64,000 bases of DNA from Lachnospiraceae bacterium. Its GTDB lineage: Bacteria > Bacillota > Clostridia > Lachnospirales > Lachnospiraceae. The stretch is taken from the NCBI GenBank assembly GCA_017622875.1, contig JAGAQG010000008.1, positions 1 through 64,000 of the forward strand. The letters run 5' to 3'. A model generated the notes under the pieces. It was not told the DNA's origin. It saw nothing but the letters and a program-made list of their open reading frames with translations, and did no database searches. How positions within the stretch are numbered: the stretch's first letter is position 1; each line of letters begins with the position of its first letter. Position numbers and translations under genes: made by a program. Of this stretch, positions 51,685 through 61,520 are shown in pieces.

Positions 51685-53421
51685 CTATCCTGCAAACTGG
51701 CTATTATAAAGTTCTGCATAAAAGCCATTCTGAGCAAGCAGTTCTTCATGACTTCCCTGTTCAATAATGTTTCCATCCTTCATGACCAGAATGATATCCG
51801 CTTCACGTATAGTCGAAAGTCTGTGAGCTACAATAAAGCTCGTACGCCCTTCCATCATTTTCGCAAAAGCCTGCTGAATCTTAATTTCCGTACGGGTATC
51901 AATGCTTGATGTAGCTTCATCTAAAATTAACATTGGCGGCAGACACAGCATGACTCTGGTAATACAAAGAAGCTGCTTTTGCCCCTGAGATAAATTACCG
52001 CCCTCTTCTCCAAGCACTGTATCATAACCCTGTGGCAGTCGCTTAATAAAATCATGGGCACGGGAAGCTTTTGCTGCTGCTATGATTTCTTCCATCGTCG
52101 CATCCGGCTTTCCGATCACAATATTGTCCTTTACCGTTCCTCCCCGAATCCATGTATCCTGAAGCACCATTCCATAATTTGTACGCAAAGACCCCCTGGT
52201 GATGTCACGGATCTCATTACCATCCACTGAAATCTTTCCTTCATTGACATCATAAAACCTCATCAAAAGATTAATCAGTGTCGTTTTTCCGCAGCCCGTC
52301 GGACCTACGATTGCAATCCTCTGTCCTGGTTTTACAGACAGATTAAAATCCTGAATCAATTTTTTATCCGCTGTATAAGAGAAATAAACATGCTCCAGCG
52401 TAATCTCTCCGTTTGCATTCTCAAGAATGACTGCGTCCTTTTTCTCTGGAACCTCCGGTTCCTCTTCAATCAGCTCAAACACTCTGGCCGCACACGCAAG
52501 TGCATTCTGAAGTTCTGTGATAACACCTGAAATCTCGTTAAAAGGCTTTGTATACTGGTTTGCATAGCTTAAAAAACAAGTCAGCTGCCCTACAGAAATC
52601 CCTCCATTTAATGCAGAAATTGCGCCTGTAATGCCAACTCCCGCATAAATCATGCTATTGATAAATCTCGTACATGGATTCACCAGTGAAGAATAAAAGA
52701 TCGCATCCAAAGAATACTTCTGCAGTCTGCCATTAATCTCATCAAAGTTTTCCTGATTTTCATCCTCATGTCCAAAAGCCTTTACGACCTTTAAATTGCC
52801 CACCATTTCTTCGATCAGAGAAGTCTGTTCCCCTCTTGTCTCAGACTGCTTTTTAAACATGGTATAAGTACGTTTCGCAATAAATCCGGCTACAAACAAC
52901 GATAACGGTGTCAGCAATACAACTACCAGTGCAATCTTTACATTAATATCGAACATAAAAAATAATGTACCTACAATCGTAAGAAGCCCTGTAAACAACT
53001 GTGTGAAACCCATCAGCAAGCCTTCTGCAAACTGGTCAACATCCGCAATCATTCTGCTCACAATGTCTCCATAAGAATGACTGTCCACATATTTTAATGG
53101 AAGCTTTTCCAGTTTCTCAAATGCTTCTCTGCGGATATCCTGTACCACATGGTAAGTGATATGGTTGTTAATAATATTCATCAACCACTGAAAAACTGCT
53201 GTAGCCACCAAAACTGCTACCATTGTTTTTAAAATCTTGAAAAGTCCTGTAAAATTCACAAGCCCTTTCGCAACAATTCCATCTACTGCTTCCCCTGTCA
53301 GAATCGGCAGATAAAGCGTTAAAATCACTGTGGCAGCTGCCATCAAAAGTGACAGAACCACCAGCAGACGATATTTTTCGATTCGTTTCAAAACCTTTTT
53401 CAAGGTGGATTTCTTATTCAT
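51685..53421 (-). CDS. ABC exporter half-transporter (second of pair)
   Basis: 578-aa protein with a six-helix membrane domain (about residues 15-315) and an ATP-binding domain (about 340-578). The latter shows Walker A GPTGCGKTT, signature LSQGQKQLL (Gln instead of the second Gly) and Walker B LILDEATSSID. The ATG at 53421 overlaps the end of the preceding ABC gene by eight bases and follows AGGAGGG. The two products probably form a heterodimeric multidrug-type exporter. Confidence 0.93.
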   Translation of the reverse strand: MNKKSTLKKVLKRIEKYRLLVVLSLLMAAATVILTLYLPILTGEAVDGIVAKGLVNFTGLFKILKTMVAVLVATAVFQWLMNIINNHITYHVVQDIRREAFEKLEKLPLKYVDSHSYGDIVSRMIADVDQFAEGLLMGFTQLFTGLLTIVGTLFFMFDINVKIALVVVLLTPLSLFVAGFIAKRTYTMFKKQSETRGEQTSLIEEMVGNLKVVKAFGHEDENQENFDEINGRLQKYSLDAIFYSSLVNPCTRFINSMIYAGVGITGAISALNGGISVGQLTCFLSYANQYTKPFNEISGVITELQNALACAARVFELIEEEPEVPEKKDAVILENANGEITLEHVYFSYTADKKLIQDFNLSVKPGQRIAIVGPTGCGKTTLINLLMRFYDVNEGKISVDGNEIRDITRGSLRTNYGMVLQDTWIRGGTVKDNIVIGKPDATMEEIIAAAKASRAHDFIKRLPQGYDTVLGEEGGNLSQGQKQLLCITRVMLCLPPMLILDEATSSIDTRTEIKIQQAFAKMMEGRTSFIVAHRLSTIREADIILVMKDGNIIEQGSHEELLAQNGFYAELYNSQFAG

Positions 53422-55159
53422 CTGCTCCCTCCTCTTCCTCCGGGTTCTGATACTGAGAATCATATATTTCCTGATATACTTCACAATGCTCTAACAGATA
53501 TTTATGAGTACCAAGTCCTACAATCTTACCATCTTCTAAAACAATGATCTTATCCGCAAACTGAATACTGGATGTTCTCTGAGAAACGATAAATGTAGTC
53601 ATACTCTCTTTACGTGCTTTTAGCTCTGCACGCAGACGGGCATCTGTGGCATAGTCCAGAGCCGAAGTACTGTCATCTAAAATCAAAATTTCCGGCTTTC
53701 GAACCATGGCACGTGCAATGGTAAGCCTCTGTCTCTGACCACCGGAAAAGTTCTTTCCACCCTGAGCCACCGGCGCATCTAAATATTTATCAAGCTTTTC
53801 TACAAATTCCTTTGCCTGAGAAACTTTCAAGGCTTCTTCCAGCTCTTCGTCAGAAGCCTTCTCATTCCCCCACTGCAAATTACTCTTAATTGTCCCTTTA
53901 AAAAGTACTGCTTTCTGTGGAACTACCCCAATGCGTCCTCGTAATTCTTCCAAATTGTATTCCCCGATCGACTTTCCATGATAGAGAACCTGGCCGCTTG
54001 TAGCATCATAAAATCTTGGAATCAAATTTACAAGAGTAGACTTACCCGAACCAGTACCTCCAATGATTCCCACCGTTTCGCCTTTATAAACGCTAAAATC
54101 AATATTGGATAAAGAATCCTCTCCTGCTCCTGCATAACAAAAACCCACATTTTCAAATTCCAGGATTGGGATTTCTTTCTCCTCCTGAATAGATGCGTCT
54201 CCATTCTCTGTCATACTGCTGCTGATATCAAAAATATTGCTAAGACGGTTCGCACTGGAAAGAGCCTTGGTAATCAACACGATCAAATTAGCCATTTTAA
54301 TAAGCTCCACGAGAATCTGAGAAATATAATTGATCAGCGCAATCACCTGTCCCTGAGTCAAATGACCTGCATCTACCTGAATAGCACCAAAATAAATCAA
54401 AAGCACCAGTCCAAGATTAATGATTACGTAGGTCACCGGATTCATTAAAGCTGAAACCTTTCCTACTCCTAACTGAATCTCTGTCAGCTCTTCATTGCTC
54501 TTTTTAAATTTTTCAATTTCTTCCTTTTCCTTATGGAATGCACGGATCACACGGATACCTGTCAGGTTTTCTCTGGTGAGCGCAAGTACTTCATCCAGAC
54601 GCTTTTGTACCAGCTTATACATCGGCATGGTAAGCACCATGATTCCGAATACAACAATGCATAAAAGCGGAATTACCCCTACAAAAACCAACGCAGCCTT
54701 CACATCTACCGTAAATGCCATGATCATTGCGCCAAAAACAATAAACGGAGAGCGAAGTAAAAGACGCAGTGTCATATTAACTCCAGACTGCACCTGGTTA
54801 ACATCACTTGTCAATCGTGTAATCAGAGTCGAAGTTCCCACCTGATCAATTTCTGTATAAGATAAGCTCTGAATATGCTGAAACAATGCAGAACGAAGTC
54901 CTGTGGCAAACCCTACTGCTGCCTTCGCCGCAAAAAACTGCGCAGATACTGCTGCTATCAGACCAATAATTCCCAGCAGAATCATAATTCCGCCAGCTTT
55001 ATAGACATAGTTCAGATTTCCCTGTCCAATTCCCTGATCTACAATTGCCGCTACTACCAGCGGAATCATAAGTTCAAAGGATGCCTCTAACAGCTTGAAC
55101 AGCGGCGCTAACACCGTCTCTTTCTTATAATCCTTTAAAAAAACCAACAATCTCTTCAT
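53414..55159 (-). CDS. ABC exporter half-transporter (first of pair)
   Basis: 581-aa half-transporter. The membrane domain is at about residues 10-310 and the ATP-binding domain at about 330-575, with Walker A GGTGSGKST, signature FSGGQRQRL and Walker B ILDDSTSALD. The residue after Walker B is Asp instead of the catalytic Glu, so this is the degenerate site of an asymmetric pair. The ATG at 55159 gives MKRLLVFLKDYKKE. It starts two bases after the 49-aa gene. Confidence 0.93.
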   Translation of the reverse strand: MKRLLVFLKDYKKETVLAPLFKLLEASFELMIPLVVAAIVDQGIGQGNLNYVYKAGGIMILLGIIGLIAAVSAQFFAAKAAVGFATGLRSALFQHIQSLSYTEIDQVGTSTLITRLTSDVNQVQSGVNMTLRLLLRSPFIVFGAMIMAFTVDVKAALVFVGVIPLLCIVVFGIMVLTMPMYKLVQKRLDEVLALTRENLTGIRVIRAFHKEKEEIEKFKKSNEELTEIQLGVGKVSALMNPVTYVIINLGLVLLIYFGAIQVDAGHLTQGQVIALINYISQILVELIKMANLIVLITKALSSANRLSNIFDISSSMTENGDASIQEEKEIPILEFENVGFCYAGAGEDSLSNIDFSVYKGETVGIIGGTGSGKSTLVNLIPRFYDATSGQVLYHGKSIGEYNLEELRGRIGVVPQKAVLFKGTIKSNLQWGNEKASDEELEEALKVSQAKEFVEKLDKYLDAPVAQGGKNFSGGQRQRLTIARAMVRKPEILILDDSTSALDYATDARLRAELKARKESMTTFIVSQRTSSIQFADKIIVLEDGKIVGLGTHKYLLEHCEVYQEIYDSQYQNPEEEEGADE

Positions 55160-55161
55160 AA

Positions 55162-55311
55162 CTACTTTCTTTCTTCCATCAAATCTTCCAGAACAAATTC
55201 TGAAATATCCCATTTATCGCAAATTGTGTCACAGTTCTTACTACGGTCACAGCCATAATATTTACAGTTCGCACACACATAATCTTCTTCTCTTAATTCA
55301 AAATCTTCCAT
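55162..55311 (-). CDS. 49-aa cysteine-rich small protein
   Basis: Short gene reading MEDFELREEDYVCANCKYYG and onward to a stop at 55162. Five Cys (13, 16, 21, 27, 31) form C-x2-C-x4-C-x5-C-x3-C, which looks like a small zinc or metal-binding knot. The C-terminus is acidic (ISEFVLEDLMEERK). GAGGT lies eight bases before the ATG and overlaps the end of the upstream gene. The stop is two bases from the ABC start, so it is embedded in the operon. Unknown function. Confidence 0.75.
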   Translation of the reverse strand: MEDFELREEDYVCANCKYYGCDRSKNCDTICDKWDISEFVLEDLMEERK

Positions 55312-55315
55312 GAAT

Positions 55316-55849
55316 CTATACCTCTAATGTTATCATTCTGGCCTTTAAGGCAAGCTTTTCAATTTCCTCCGAAATCTCATCCATCAAAAGAAGCATTTTC
55401 CTTCCAAGGAATGGTTTTAAGCTTCCCATACACTCTTCTTCACTGATAATTGTAAACCTTCCATCACTTAAGAGCAGAATCAGCTTGGAACGTGCCTGAA
55501 ACATTTTCAAATTCCGGAACAGAACATCAATGTGTTTTTTCTCGCAGCTTTGCTCATAAGCTTCAAATGGCGTTCCCATCTGCAGAACCGTCATCGGAGT
55601 CACTTCTGTCACGATATTTTCATCTGATTTCCACCACACCACATTCAACCGAACATTACGAAAGGTTTCACTATGGGATTTCAATGCTTTGATCATCGTC
55701 TGAACACAGTTTTTTGCATCCTCCTTTTCAAGGCTGCAGTCCACAATCAAAGCCATTTCCAGAATGCCTCCCTTATAATTTCCTGGTACATGCAGGATTC
55801 TCTCCACTCCCTGTTTCATTTTTAAAAGCTGTATTATTTCAAGTTCCAT
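55316..55849 (-). CDS. Protein of unknown function with vWA-like features
   Basis: 177-aa cytoplasmic protein, not in a family I can name. ALIVDCSLE (Asp37) and LILLLSDGRF resemble the first and later strands of a von Willebrand A fold, but a full MIDAS site cannot be confirmed. The C-terminus is helical. The ATG at 55849 follows AAGGGAAG; an upstream in-frame start lies in the comEB terminator and is rejected. First gene of the operon with the Cys-rich protein, ABC pair and ylmH. Confidence 0.7.
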   Translation of the reverse strand: MELEIIQLLKMKQGVERILHVPGNYKGGILEMALIVDCSLEKEDAKNCVQTMIKALKSHSETFRNVRLNVVWWKSDENIVTEVTPMTVLQMGTPFEAYEQSCEKKHIDVLFRNLKMFQARSKLILLLSDGRFTIISEEECMGSLKPFLGRKMLLLMDEISEEIEKLALKARMITLEV

Positions 55850-55880
55850 AATTTTCTTCCCTTCATCTGCAGGTATTCGA

Positions 55881-55918
55881 AAAAGCAGGAGCAACACCCG
55901 TTTTCAGTGCTGCTCCCT
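55881..55918 (-). terminator. Terminator of tsaC-rpiB-upp-comEB
   Basis: Inverted repeat GGAGCAACAC/GTGCTGCTCC, then a TTTTT run on the minus strand. Confidence 0.85.
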
Positions 55919-55927
55919 AATGTTTGA

Positions 55928-56410
55928 TTATACTTCCAGCTTCAGTTCTTTGCCAGAATATTGATATTCATATACTTCTACGCCCGCTGCTTTGAACATT
56001 CGTTTAGAAGCAACCACTGATGGAGTTCCGTCATATTTGTTATTTCCATAAACCACAGTTTTAATGCCTGCCTGAATAATCGCCTTCGCACATTCATTGC
56101 ATGGAAACATGGAGACATACAATTTTGCTCCTTCCAGATTTCCACGATAATTTAAAATGGCATTTAATTCTGCATGACATACATAGGCGTATTTTGTTTC
56201 CTGCGTTTCTCCCACTCTTGCCCACGGAAATTCATCGTCTGAGCAGCCGATTGGAAATCCATTGTAACCCATTGATAAAATTTTATTTTTCTGACTGACA
56301 ATACATGCACCTACCTGAGTATTTGGATCCTTTGATCTCATACCTGCAAGTTTAGCAACTGCCATAAAATATTCATCCCACGAAATATAATCTGTGCGTT
56401 TATCCCCCAT
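55928..56410 (-). CDS. comEB: Deoxycytidylate deaminase (ComEB-like)
   Basis: 160-aa zinc deaminase converting dCMP to dUMP. HAELNAI (catalytic Glu with zinc His) and PCNECAKAII (zinc Cys pair) form the active site. GACIVSQKNKILSMGYNG is the N-terminal substrate region. The ATG at 56410 follows AAGGGG; a longer frame overlaps the end of upp. It is encoded with upp, so the operon groups pyrimidine salvage steps. Confidence 0.93.
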   Translation of the reverse strand: MGDKRTDYISWDEYFMAVAKLAGMRSKDPNTQVGACIVSQKNKILSMGYNGFPIGCSDDEFPWARVGETQETKYAYVCHAELNAILNYRGNLEGAKLYVSMFPCNECAKAIIQAGIKTVVYGNNKYDGTPSVVASKRMFKAAGVEVYEYQYSGKELKLEV

Positions 56411-56420
56411 AACGTACCCC

Positions 56421-57050
56421 TTATTTTGTTCCAAAAATACGGTCACCTGCGTCTCCAAGACCAGGAACGATATAACCGTGTTCGTTTAAATGATCATCCA
56501 ATGCTCCAACGTAAATATCTACATCCGGGTGAGCCTCTGTCAATGCCTTCACGCCTTCCGGTGCTGCAATCGTACACATGAAACGGATATTCTTTACCCC
56601 TTTGTCCTTTAACATCTGAATTGCTGCGACTGCCGAACCGCCGGTTGCCAGCATTGGATCTACTACAAATGTATCTCTTTCATGGCAGTCTGCCGGAAGC
56701 TTGCAGTAATATTCTACAGGTTCCAGTGTCTCTTCGTTTCTGTAAAGACCAATATGTCCTACTTTGGCAGCCGGAACCATCGTAAGCATTCCCTCTACCA
56801 TACCAAGACCAGCTCTTAAGATTGGAATCACTGCCATTTTCTTTCCTCCAAGCTCTTTTACAGTTGTCTTACAGATAGGAGTCTCTATTTCCACATCGGA
56901 AAGTTCCAGGTCTCTGGTAGCTTCATAGCACATCAGCATTGCGATTTCACTGACCAGAGTTCTGAATTCTTTTGTACCGGTTTCTTTTCTTCTTAAAATA
57001 CCAATTTTGTGCTGAATCAGCGGGTGATTCATATAAACTACCTTTGCCAA
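56421..57050 (-). CDS. upp: Uracil phosphoribosyltransferase
   Basis: Forms UMP from uracil and PRPP. The PRPP loop [15 protein letters not shown] (about residues 130-145) and [12 protein letters not shown] are clear, as is the C-terminal [18 protein letters not shown]. 209 aa, full length. It begins three bases after rpiB. Confidence 0.97.
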   Translation of the reverse strand: MAKVVYMNHPLIQHKIGILRRKETGTKEFRTLVSEIAMLMCYEATRDLELSDVEIETPICKTTVKELGGKKMAVIPILRAGLGMVEGMLTMVPAAKVGHIGLYRNEETLEPVEYYCKLPADCHERDTFVVDPMLATGGSAVAAIQMLKDKGVKNIRFMCTIAAPEGVKALTEAHPDVDIYVGALDDHLNEHGYIVPGLGDAGDRIFGTK

Positions 57051-57053
57051 TAC

Positions 57054-57488
57054 CTATTCTCCTTTTTCAATCTTTGCAATTCTTCTGATGTGACGCTCAT
57101 CATTCGAAAATGGTGTGTCTAAAAATGTATCTACGATTTTCAGTGCAAGGCCTGGTCCTAAAACTCTTGCTCCCATTGCCAGCATATTTGCATTGTTATG
57201 TTCTTTTGTAGCTGCTGCGGAGAAACAATCTGAGCAAAGTGCACAACGGATTCCCGGCACCTTGTTTGCAGAAATGGAAATTCCGATTCCTGTACCGCAG
57301 ATAACGATTCCATATTCACATTCGCCGGAAGCAACTGCTTCTGCTGCCGCACGTCCATATTCAGGATAATCAACTGCTTCTGTTCCGTAGCATCCCAAAT
57401 CCTTGTACTCAAATCCTCGTTTTGTCAAATGAGCCTTTACTTCCTGCATTAATTCATAACCACCGTGGTCACATCCTAAAGCGATCAT
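57054..57488 (-). CDS. rpiB: Ribose-5-phosphate isomerase B
   Basis: Interconverts ribose- and ribulose-5-phosphate. GCDHGGYELM at the start, catalytic Cys in VICGTGIGISISANK and RCALCSDCFSA fit RpiB. 144 aa. Second gene of tsaC-rpiB-upp-comEB; GGAG precedes the ATG. Confidence 0.94.
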   Translation of the reverse strand: MIALGCDHGGYELMQEVKAHLTKRGFEYKDLGCYGTEAVDYPEYGRAAAEAVASGECEYGIVICGTGIGISISANKVPGIRCALCSDCFSAAATKEHNNANMLAMGARVLGPGLALKIVDTFLDTPFSNDERHIRRIAKIEKGE

Positions 57489-57513
57489 ATTCTATCTCCT
57501 CTTTCTTTCAAAA

Positions 57514-58560
57514 TTATACTTTCATGATTTTATGTCCCGCCGCCTTTAACAGACGGTTCATAATAGCGCTTCCCATGGCACCTTCTGAAAAGCTCTCTGA
57601 ATAGATTATTTCCGCATCACTTTCATCGAACTCTCTTAAAATACTATATAAATGACTGCTGATAGACAGCTCATCTCTTCTTGTTCCCATGGATTTTACG
57701 ATTCCCGACGGATATCTGGAAATCGTCTCCTCTGTACCGATGATACCTGTACAAACCCCTTTTGATTCATTCTCTTGTACCAACGCATTGATTTTTTCAA
57801 TAACTGCTTCTCTGGCACCTTCTACGATCATAAGATCTGCTTTTGGCGCATAATGACGATACTTCATTCCCGGAGCTTTTGGGGGAGTCTTGGAATCAGC
57901 GGAAAGTCCTTTATCGATCTGAACCTCTCCAACCACTTCCTCCAACATTTCCTTGGTGATAAATCCCGGCCTTAAAATGGTCGGAACTCCTTCCGTCAAA
58001 TCTACAATGGTGGATTCAATCCCAATTCCTACTGCTCCTCCATCTAAGATCATCGGAATGATTCCATTCATATCATCTAACACATGGCTTGCCAGTGTGG
58101 GACTTGGTCTGCCAGATGTATTCGCACTCGGCGCTGCAATATATCCTCCGCCATAACGGATCATCTCTAAAGCAATCGGATGGGATGGCATACGTACTGC
58201 CACTGTATCCAGTCCACCGGTGGTTCCATAAGGTACTGCATCACTTTTTTTCAGTACCATCGTAAGAGGGCCCGGCCAGAACTTGTCCGCAAGCTGATAG
58301 GCAGCCTCCGGAATTTCCTCCGTAATCAGTTTAAGGCTTTCCATATCCGCAATATGTACAATCAGCGGATTATCAGAAGGTCTTCCTTTCGCTGCATAGA
58401 TTTTCGCTGCCGCTTTTTCATCCAGCGCATTGGCTCCAAGACCATAAACAGTCTCTGTAGGAAAAGCTACCAGAGCACCTGCTTTCAAAAGCGCACCTGC
58501 TTCCTTCATGATTTTCTCATCGATGCAGTTTTCGTCTACTTTTCTAATAATTGTCTGCAT
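57514..58560 (-). CDS. tsaC: L-threonylcarbamoyladenylate synthase (Sua5 type)
   Basis: Makes threonylcarbamoyl-AMP for t6A modification of tRNA. The YrdC domain (about residues 10-200) includes LVAFPTETVYGLGANA, AKGRPSDNPL and APSANTSGRPSPT. A C-terminal Sua5 domain (about 245-348) makes it the long form. GGTGA precedes the ATG. First gene of the operon and divergent from cwlD. Confidence 0.95.
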   Translation of the reverse strand: MQTIIRKVDENCIDEKIMKEAGALLKAGALVAFPTETVYGLGANALDEKAAAKIYAAKGRPSDNPLIVHIADMESLKLITEEIPEAAYQLADKFWPGPLTMVLKKSDAVPYGTTGGLDTVAVRMPSHPIALEMIRYGGGYIAAPSANTSGRPSPTLASHVLDDMNGIIPMILDGGAVGIGIESTIVDLTEGVPTILRPGFITKEMLEEVVGEVQIDKGLSADSKTPPKAPGMKYRHYAPKADLMIVEGAREAVIEKINALVQENESKGVCTGIIGTEETISRYPSGIVKSMGTRRDELSISSHLYSILREFDESDAEIIYSESFSEGAMGSAIMNRLLKAAGHKIMKV

Positions 58561-58722
58561 TTTTCACCTATTTTAAGTCTATTTTATCTTACACAGTATA
58601 TCACTTTGGTTGTTTTGGTACAAGAGATTCTGCCCTTTCCTGGAAAATTTACAAAGAAATACTCATACTTTTCTTTTCATTTACATAGCTATACAGTAAC
58701 TTTCCTTTTCCGGAGATTCTTC

Positions 58723-59421
58723 ATGAGCAGTTCCAAGGAATTTTTCGCTTTATTTTCTGTCATCTTTTTGCTGACTCTTTCCATTTTTCTTATCAATTCC
58801 CGCCTGGAAACAGTTATGGGAGACACTGTTTCAGGCAAAAACTCTTCCTTTACCGTAGTCATCGATGCCGGGCATGGAGGTTTTGATTCCGGAAAAGTAG
58901 GAGTGGACGGCACTCTTGAAAAAGATGTAAATTTAAAAATTGCCAAAAAACTTGAAAAACTTCTGACCGCCGCAGATGTCAATGTCATTATGACCCGTAC
59001 AGAAGATACCGGACTTTATTCAGAATCTTCTTCCAACAAAAAGCGGGAAGATATGGCTGCCCGTGTAGAACGGATGAACAAACCTCTGCCAGACTGCATT
59101 GTCAGCATCCATCAAAATAGTTACCCAGAGGAATCCATTGATGGAGCGCAGGTATTTTACTATACAGGCTCCGATGCCGGCAAAACACTAGCTGCCCTTA
59201 TTCAAGATGAATTGATCACGGATGTAGACCCGTCCAATCACCGTACGGAAAAATCCAACAGCAGTTATTATTTGTTAAAAAATGCCTCTGCCCCCATTGT
59301 TATTGTAGAATGCGGCTTTCTCTCCAACTGGGCAGAAAGCAAAAAATTAGTGGATGACGCATACCAGCAAAAGCTGGCATGGGCCATCCACATGGGAATC
59401 CTGCAATTTCTAAATCAATAG
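58723..59421 (+). CDS. cwlD: N-acetylmuramoyl-L-alanine amidase (CwlD-like)
   Basis: Amidase_3 zinc hydrolase, 232 aa. An N-terminal helix (about residues 8-26) is followed by the catalytic domain with VVIDAGHGGFDSG, CIVSIHQNSYPEE and IVIVECGFLSNW. In spore formers CwlD with PdaA makes muramic delta-lactam in cortex peptidoglycan. The ATG at 58723 follows CGGAG nine bases upstream; the much longer open frame upstream is antisense to tsaC and is not coding. It ends five bases from the convergent GH18 gene. Confidence 0.9.
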   Translation: MSSSKEFFALFSVIFLLTLSIFLINSRLETVMGDTVSGKNSSFTVVIDAGHGGFDSGKVGVDGTLEKDVNLKIAKKLEKLLTAADVNVIMTRTEDTGLYSESSSNKKREDMAARVERMNKPLPDCIVSIHQNSYPEESIDGAQVFYYTGSDAGKTLAALIQDELITDVDPSNHRTEKSNSSYYLLKNASAPIVIVECGFLSNWAESKKLVDDAYQQKLAWAIHMGILQFLNQ

Positions 59422-59426
59422 AAATC

Positions 59427-61157
59427 TTAATTTACATATTTTAAAATGATATCCCAGATTTCGTCTTTTTCATAGCCAAGACGCCAGGATGCGATGCCGG
59501 CAAGACCATATTCTTTCATAAGCTTTGCCTTTTCTTCGATGGAGCGTTCCTCTTCCAGCCATATCTGATAGAAACCTTCTGAGTTTGTAAACTCACCATA
59601 GTACTGGGCAGTTTCTTCATCCCATTCTGGAGTGATATTATTATTGGCAAGCGTTTTGGCTGCACTGCTCATTCCAATGGCAGAACTGCTTAAATCACCA
59701 TCATTGTCCGTATGCCATAATCTGGTATAGAAAGGTACTGCATTGATTACTTTTTCTGCCGGTACTTCTTCTAATGTTTTTTCAATACCATTTCTTACAT
59801 AGCCAATAGATGCCACGGAGCCAGCTTCTTCACTGCCTGCAAAATGTTCATCATATCCCATAATAATCACATAGTCAGCAACAATGCCCTGTTCCTTGCG
59901 ATTATAATTCTGGTTATATGCCATTGGTACATAGTTGTCTACCGAAAGAATGATATTATTTCTTCTGCACATAATGGAAAGCTCGCGGACAAATTCAATA
60001 AATCCATCTCCGGCCTCTCCCGGAAGTGCTTCAATATCTACATTAATACCATCCAGATCATACTGAATCGCCTGTGCGATCAGCTGTGTCACAAGATTCT
60101 GACGTGAGGAAGTTTTGTTTAGAATAGAGGTAATATCAATCTGATCTTTATAAGTAATATTTTCTACAAGTCCCCATACTTCCACACCATTCTGGTGGCA
60201 GTAATTTACGTAATCCTGAGATGCCAGTGACTGAATATTTCCGTTGTCATCTTTAATAAAGAACCATGTCGGAGAAATCGTCGTAAGTCCCTTGGCATCT
60301 GCAAGTTTTTCGAGTACTGTATTGTTTGCATCCTTATTTGTTACCTGATGCCATGCAAGGTTAATGGTATAATCCTTTGTCAGACTTGAATATTCCGGTT
60401 CCACAAAATCTGTAGAAGTTGTAATTGTATATTCATCCTTTAACTTACTGTCTCTGATATAACCAATATATCCATCGGCGGTGCGGACTCTTGTCCATTT
60501 TTCAATCTCTTCCGGCTCTTCCAGAACATAAAGCACATCGCCCTTCTTCACCTCTGTAAGAATTGGGCTCTTCACACCCGCACGATAACGAACTTCGGAA
60601 TTTCGCTTTGCATCCACCACAGTTGTTTCCCCATATTCACAGGTAATCTGCACGCGGTTCGGCTCTTCCATATATTCATAATCCAGAGCAGTATGTTCCT
60701 TAATATATTCCAAAGCAACATATGCAACGCCATCTTCAACCTTTATGATCTGATAATCCACTGCAGTACTCTTCTTATCTACTGTATATTGGCTCTCACC
60801 TACTGCTGCAGTGATCATTTCATCTGGTGTGGTATAAATGTAAAGATTTTCTGCGCTGTCCCAGTAGAAGCGTTCATTTAAGTAATCTTTTACTACCTCT
60901 GTGCTGACATAAGGTCTTCCGTTTAATACGATTCCTTTATCCTCGATCAGTTCATTCTGTACAATGATGGCAAGATCGTCCTCTTCTTCCAACTGGAAGT
61001 ATAATTTCAAATCCATCAATTCCTTTGATGGAGAATACTTTCTTATTAAAAATACTGCCGCCGCAATAACCACGATCAAAAGGATTGCCAAAATCCCTAC
61101 TGCTGCCGGATTGATCCTGCTTCGTCTTCTTTTGCGCCGTCTTTTCTTTGCTGCCAT
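59427..61157 (-). CDS. Membrane-anchored GH18 glycosidase with SH3 domain
   Basis: 576-aa protein. A very basic N-terminus (KKRRRKRRR) and one membrane helix (about 18-38) anchor it outside the cell. Residues about 70-180 resemble the copper-amine-oxidase N-terminal-like repeat (VLNGRPYVSTEVV). An SH3-type domain (about 190-245) follows, then the GH18 domain (about 265-576) with DGINVDIE (acid Glu377). Related proteins hydrolyse peptidoglycan or cortex glycan. Convergent with cwlD. AGGAGG precedes the ATG. Confidence 0.9.
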   Translation of the reverse strand: MAAKKRRRKRRRSRINPAAVGILAILLIVVIAAAVFLIRKYSPSKELMDLKLYFQLEEEDDLAIIVQNELIEDKGIVLNGRPYVSTEVVKDYLNERFYWDSAENLYIYTTPDEMITAAVGESQYTVDKKSTAVDYQIIKVEDGVAYVALEYIKEHTALDYEYMEEPNRVQITCEYGETTVVDAKRNSEVRYRAGVKSPILTEVKKGDVLYVLEEPEEIEKWTRVRTADGYIGYIRDSKLKDEYTITTSTDFVEPEYSSLTKDYTINLAWHQVTNKDANNTVLEKLADAKGLTTISPTWFFIKDDNGNIQSLASQDYVNYCHQNGVEVWGLVENITYKDQIDITSILNKTSSRQNLVTQLIAQAIQYDLDGINVDIEALPGEAGDGFIEFVRELSIMCRRNNIILSVDNYVPMAYNQNYNRKEQGIVADYVIIMGYDEHFAGSEEAGSVASIGYVRNGIEKTLEEVPAEKVINAVPFYTRLWHTDNDGDLSSSAIGMSSAAKTLANNNITPEWDEETAQYYGEFTNSEGFYQIWLEEERSIEEKAKLMKEYGLAGIASWRLGYEKDEIWDIILKYVN

Positions 61158-61282
61158 GTGTCTCCTCCGTATATCTATCTTATCGCAAACAAAATCTGTC
61201 CTTTATAATAGATATAGTATACCATATTTTGTGTATTCGTCATCGACTTTTTTCGAGTTTTAAAAAATTTTAAGTTTTTCAT

Positions 61283-61514
61283 GGGCAGGATGTAGTTTCA
61301 CATGCATAGAGGGGTTTCTATCTACAGGAGTTTTACATCCTGCCCCGCTGTCGTACCTTAAGCATAAACAAAATGTGATATATTAAAGGTATACGACTGA
61401 AAGAGCTGTTTTTGCATTTTTTAATTTTACCAACAATCCGGAATTTATTCGCCGACTGGCGGGAATTGTAAGATAGGAGCAGCTTACACAAAGATGAAAA
61501 AGTTCTGCTCTTTC
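61283..61514 (-). ncRNA. Candidate structured RNA upstream of the GH18 gene
   Basis: About 232 bases downstream of a minus-strand promoter, with no reading frame. Several complementary pairs fit one fold. GAAAGAGC/GCTCTTTC (61506-61513 with 61399-61406) closes a domain that contains GTAAG/CTTAC and GCC/GGC stems. GTCGTACCTT pairs with AAGGTATACGAC (61350-61359 with 61386-61397, two-base bulge). The 3' hairpin has 12 perfect pairs (GGGCAGGATGTA/TACATCCTGCCC). It may be an independent RNA or a leader of the GH18 mRNA. Confidence 0.5.
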
Positions 61515-61520
61515 ATGTAT

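Noticed and set aside
58180-58722. Long open frame continuous with cwlD
   Set aside because: It is antisense to tsaC, lacks a ribosome binding site, and the CwlD fold starts at the ATG at 58723.
61158-61282. Extra small gene between the RNA candidate and the GH18 gene
   Set aside because: No frame with a ribosome binding site; the stretch holds a weak TATACT-type promoter region for the GH18 gene only.
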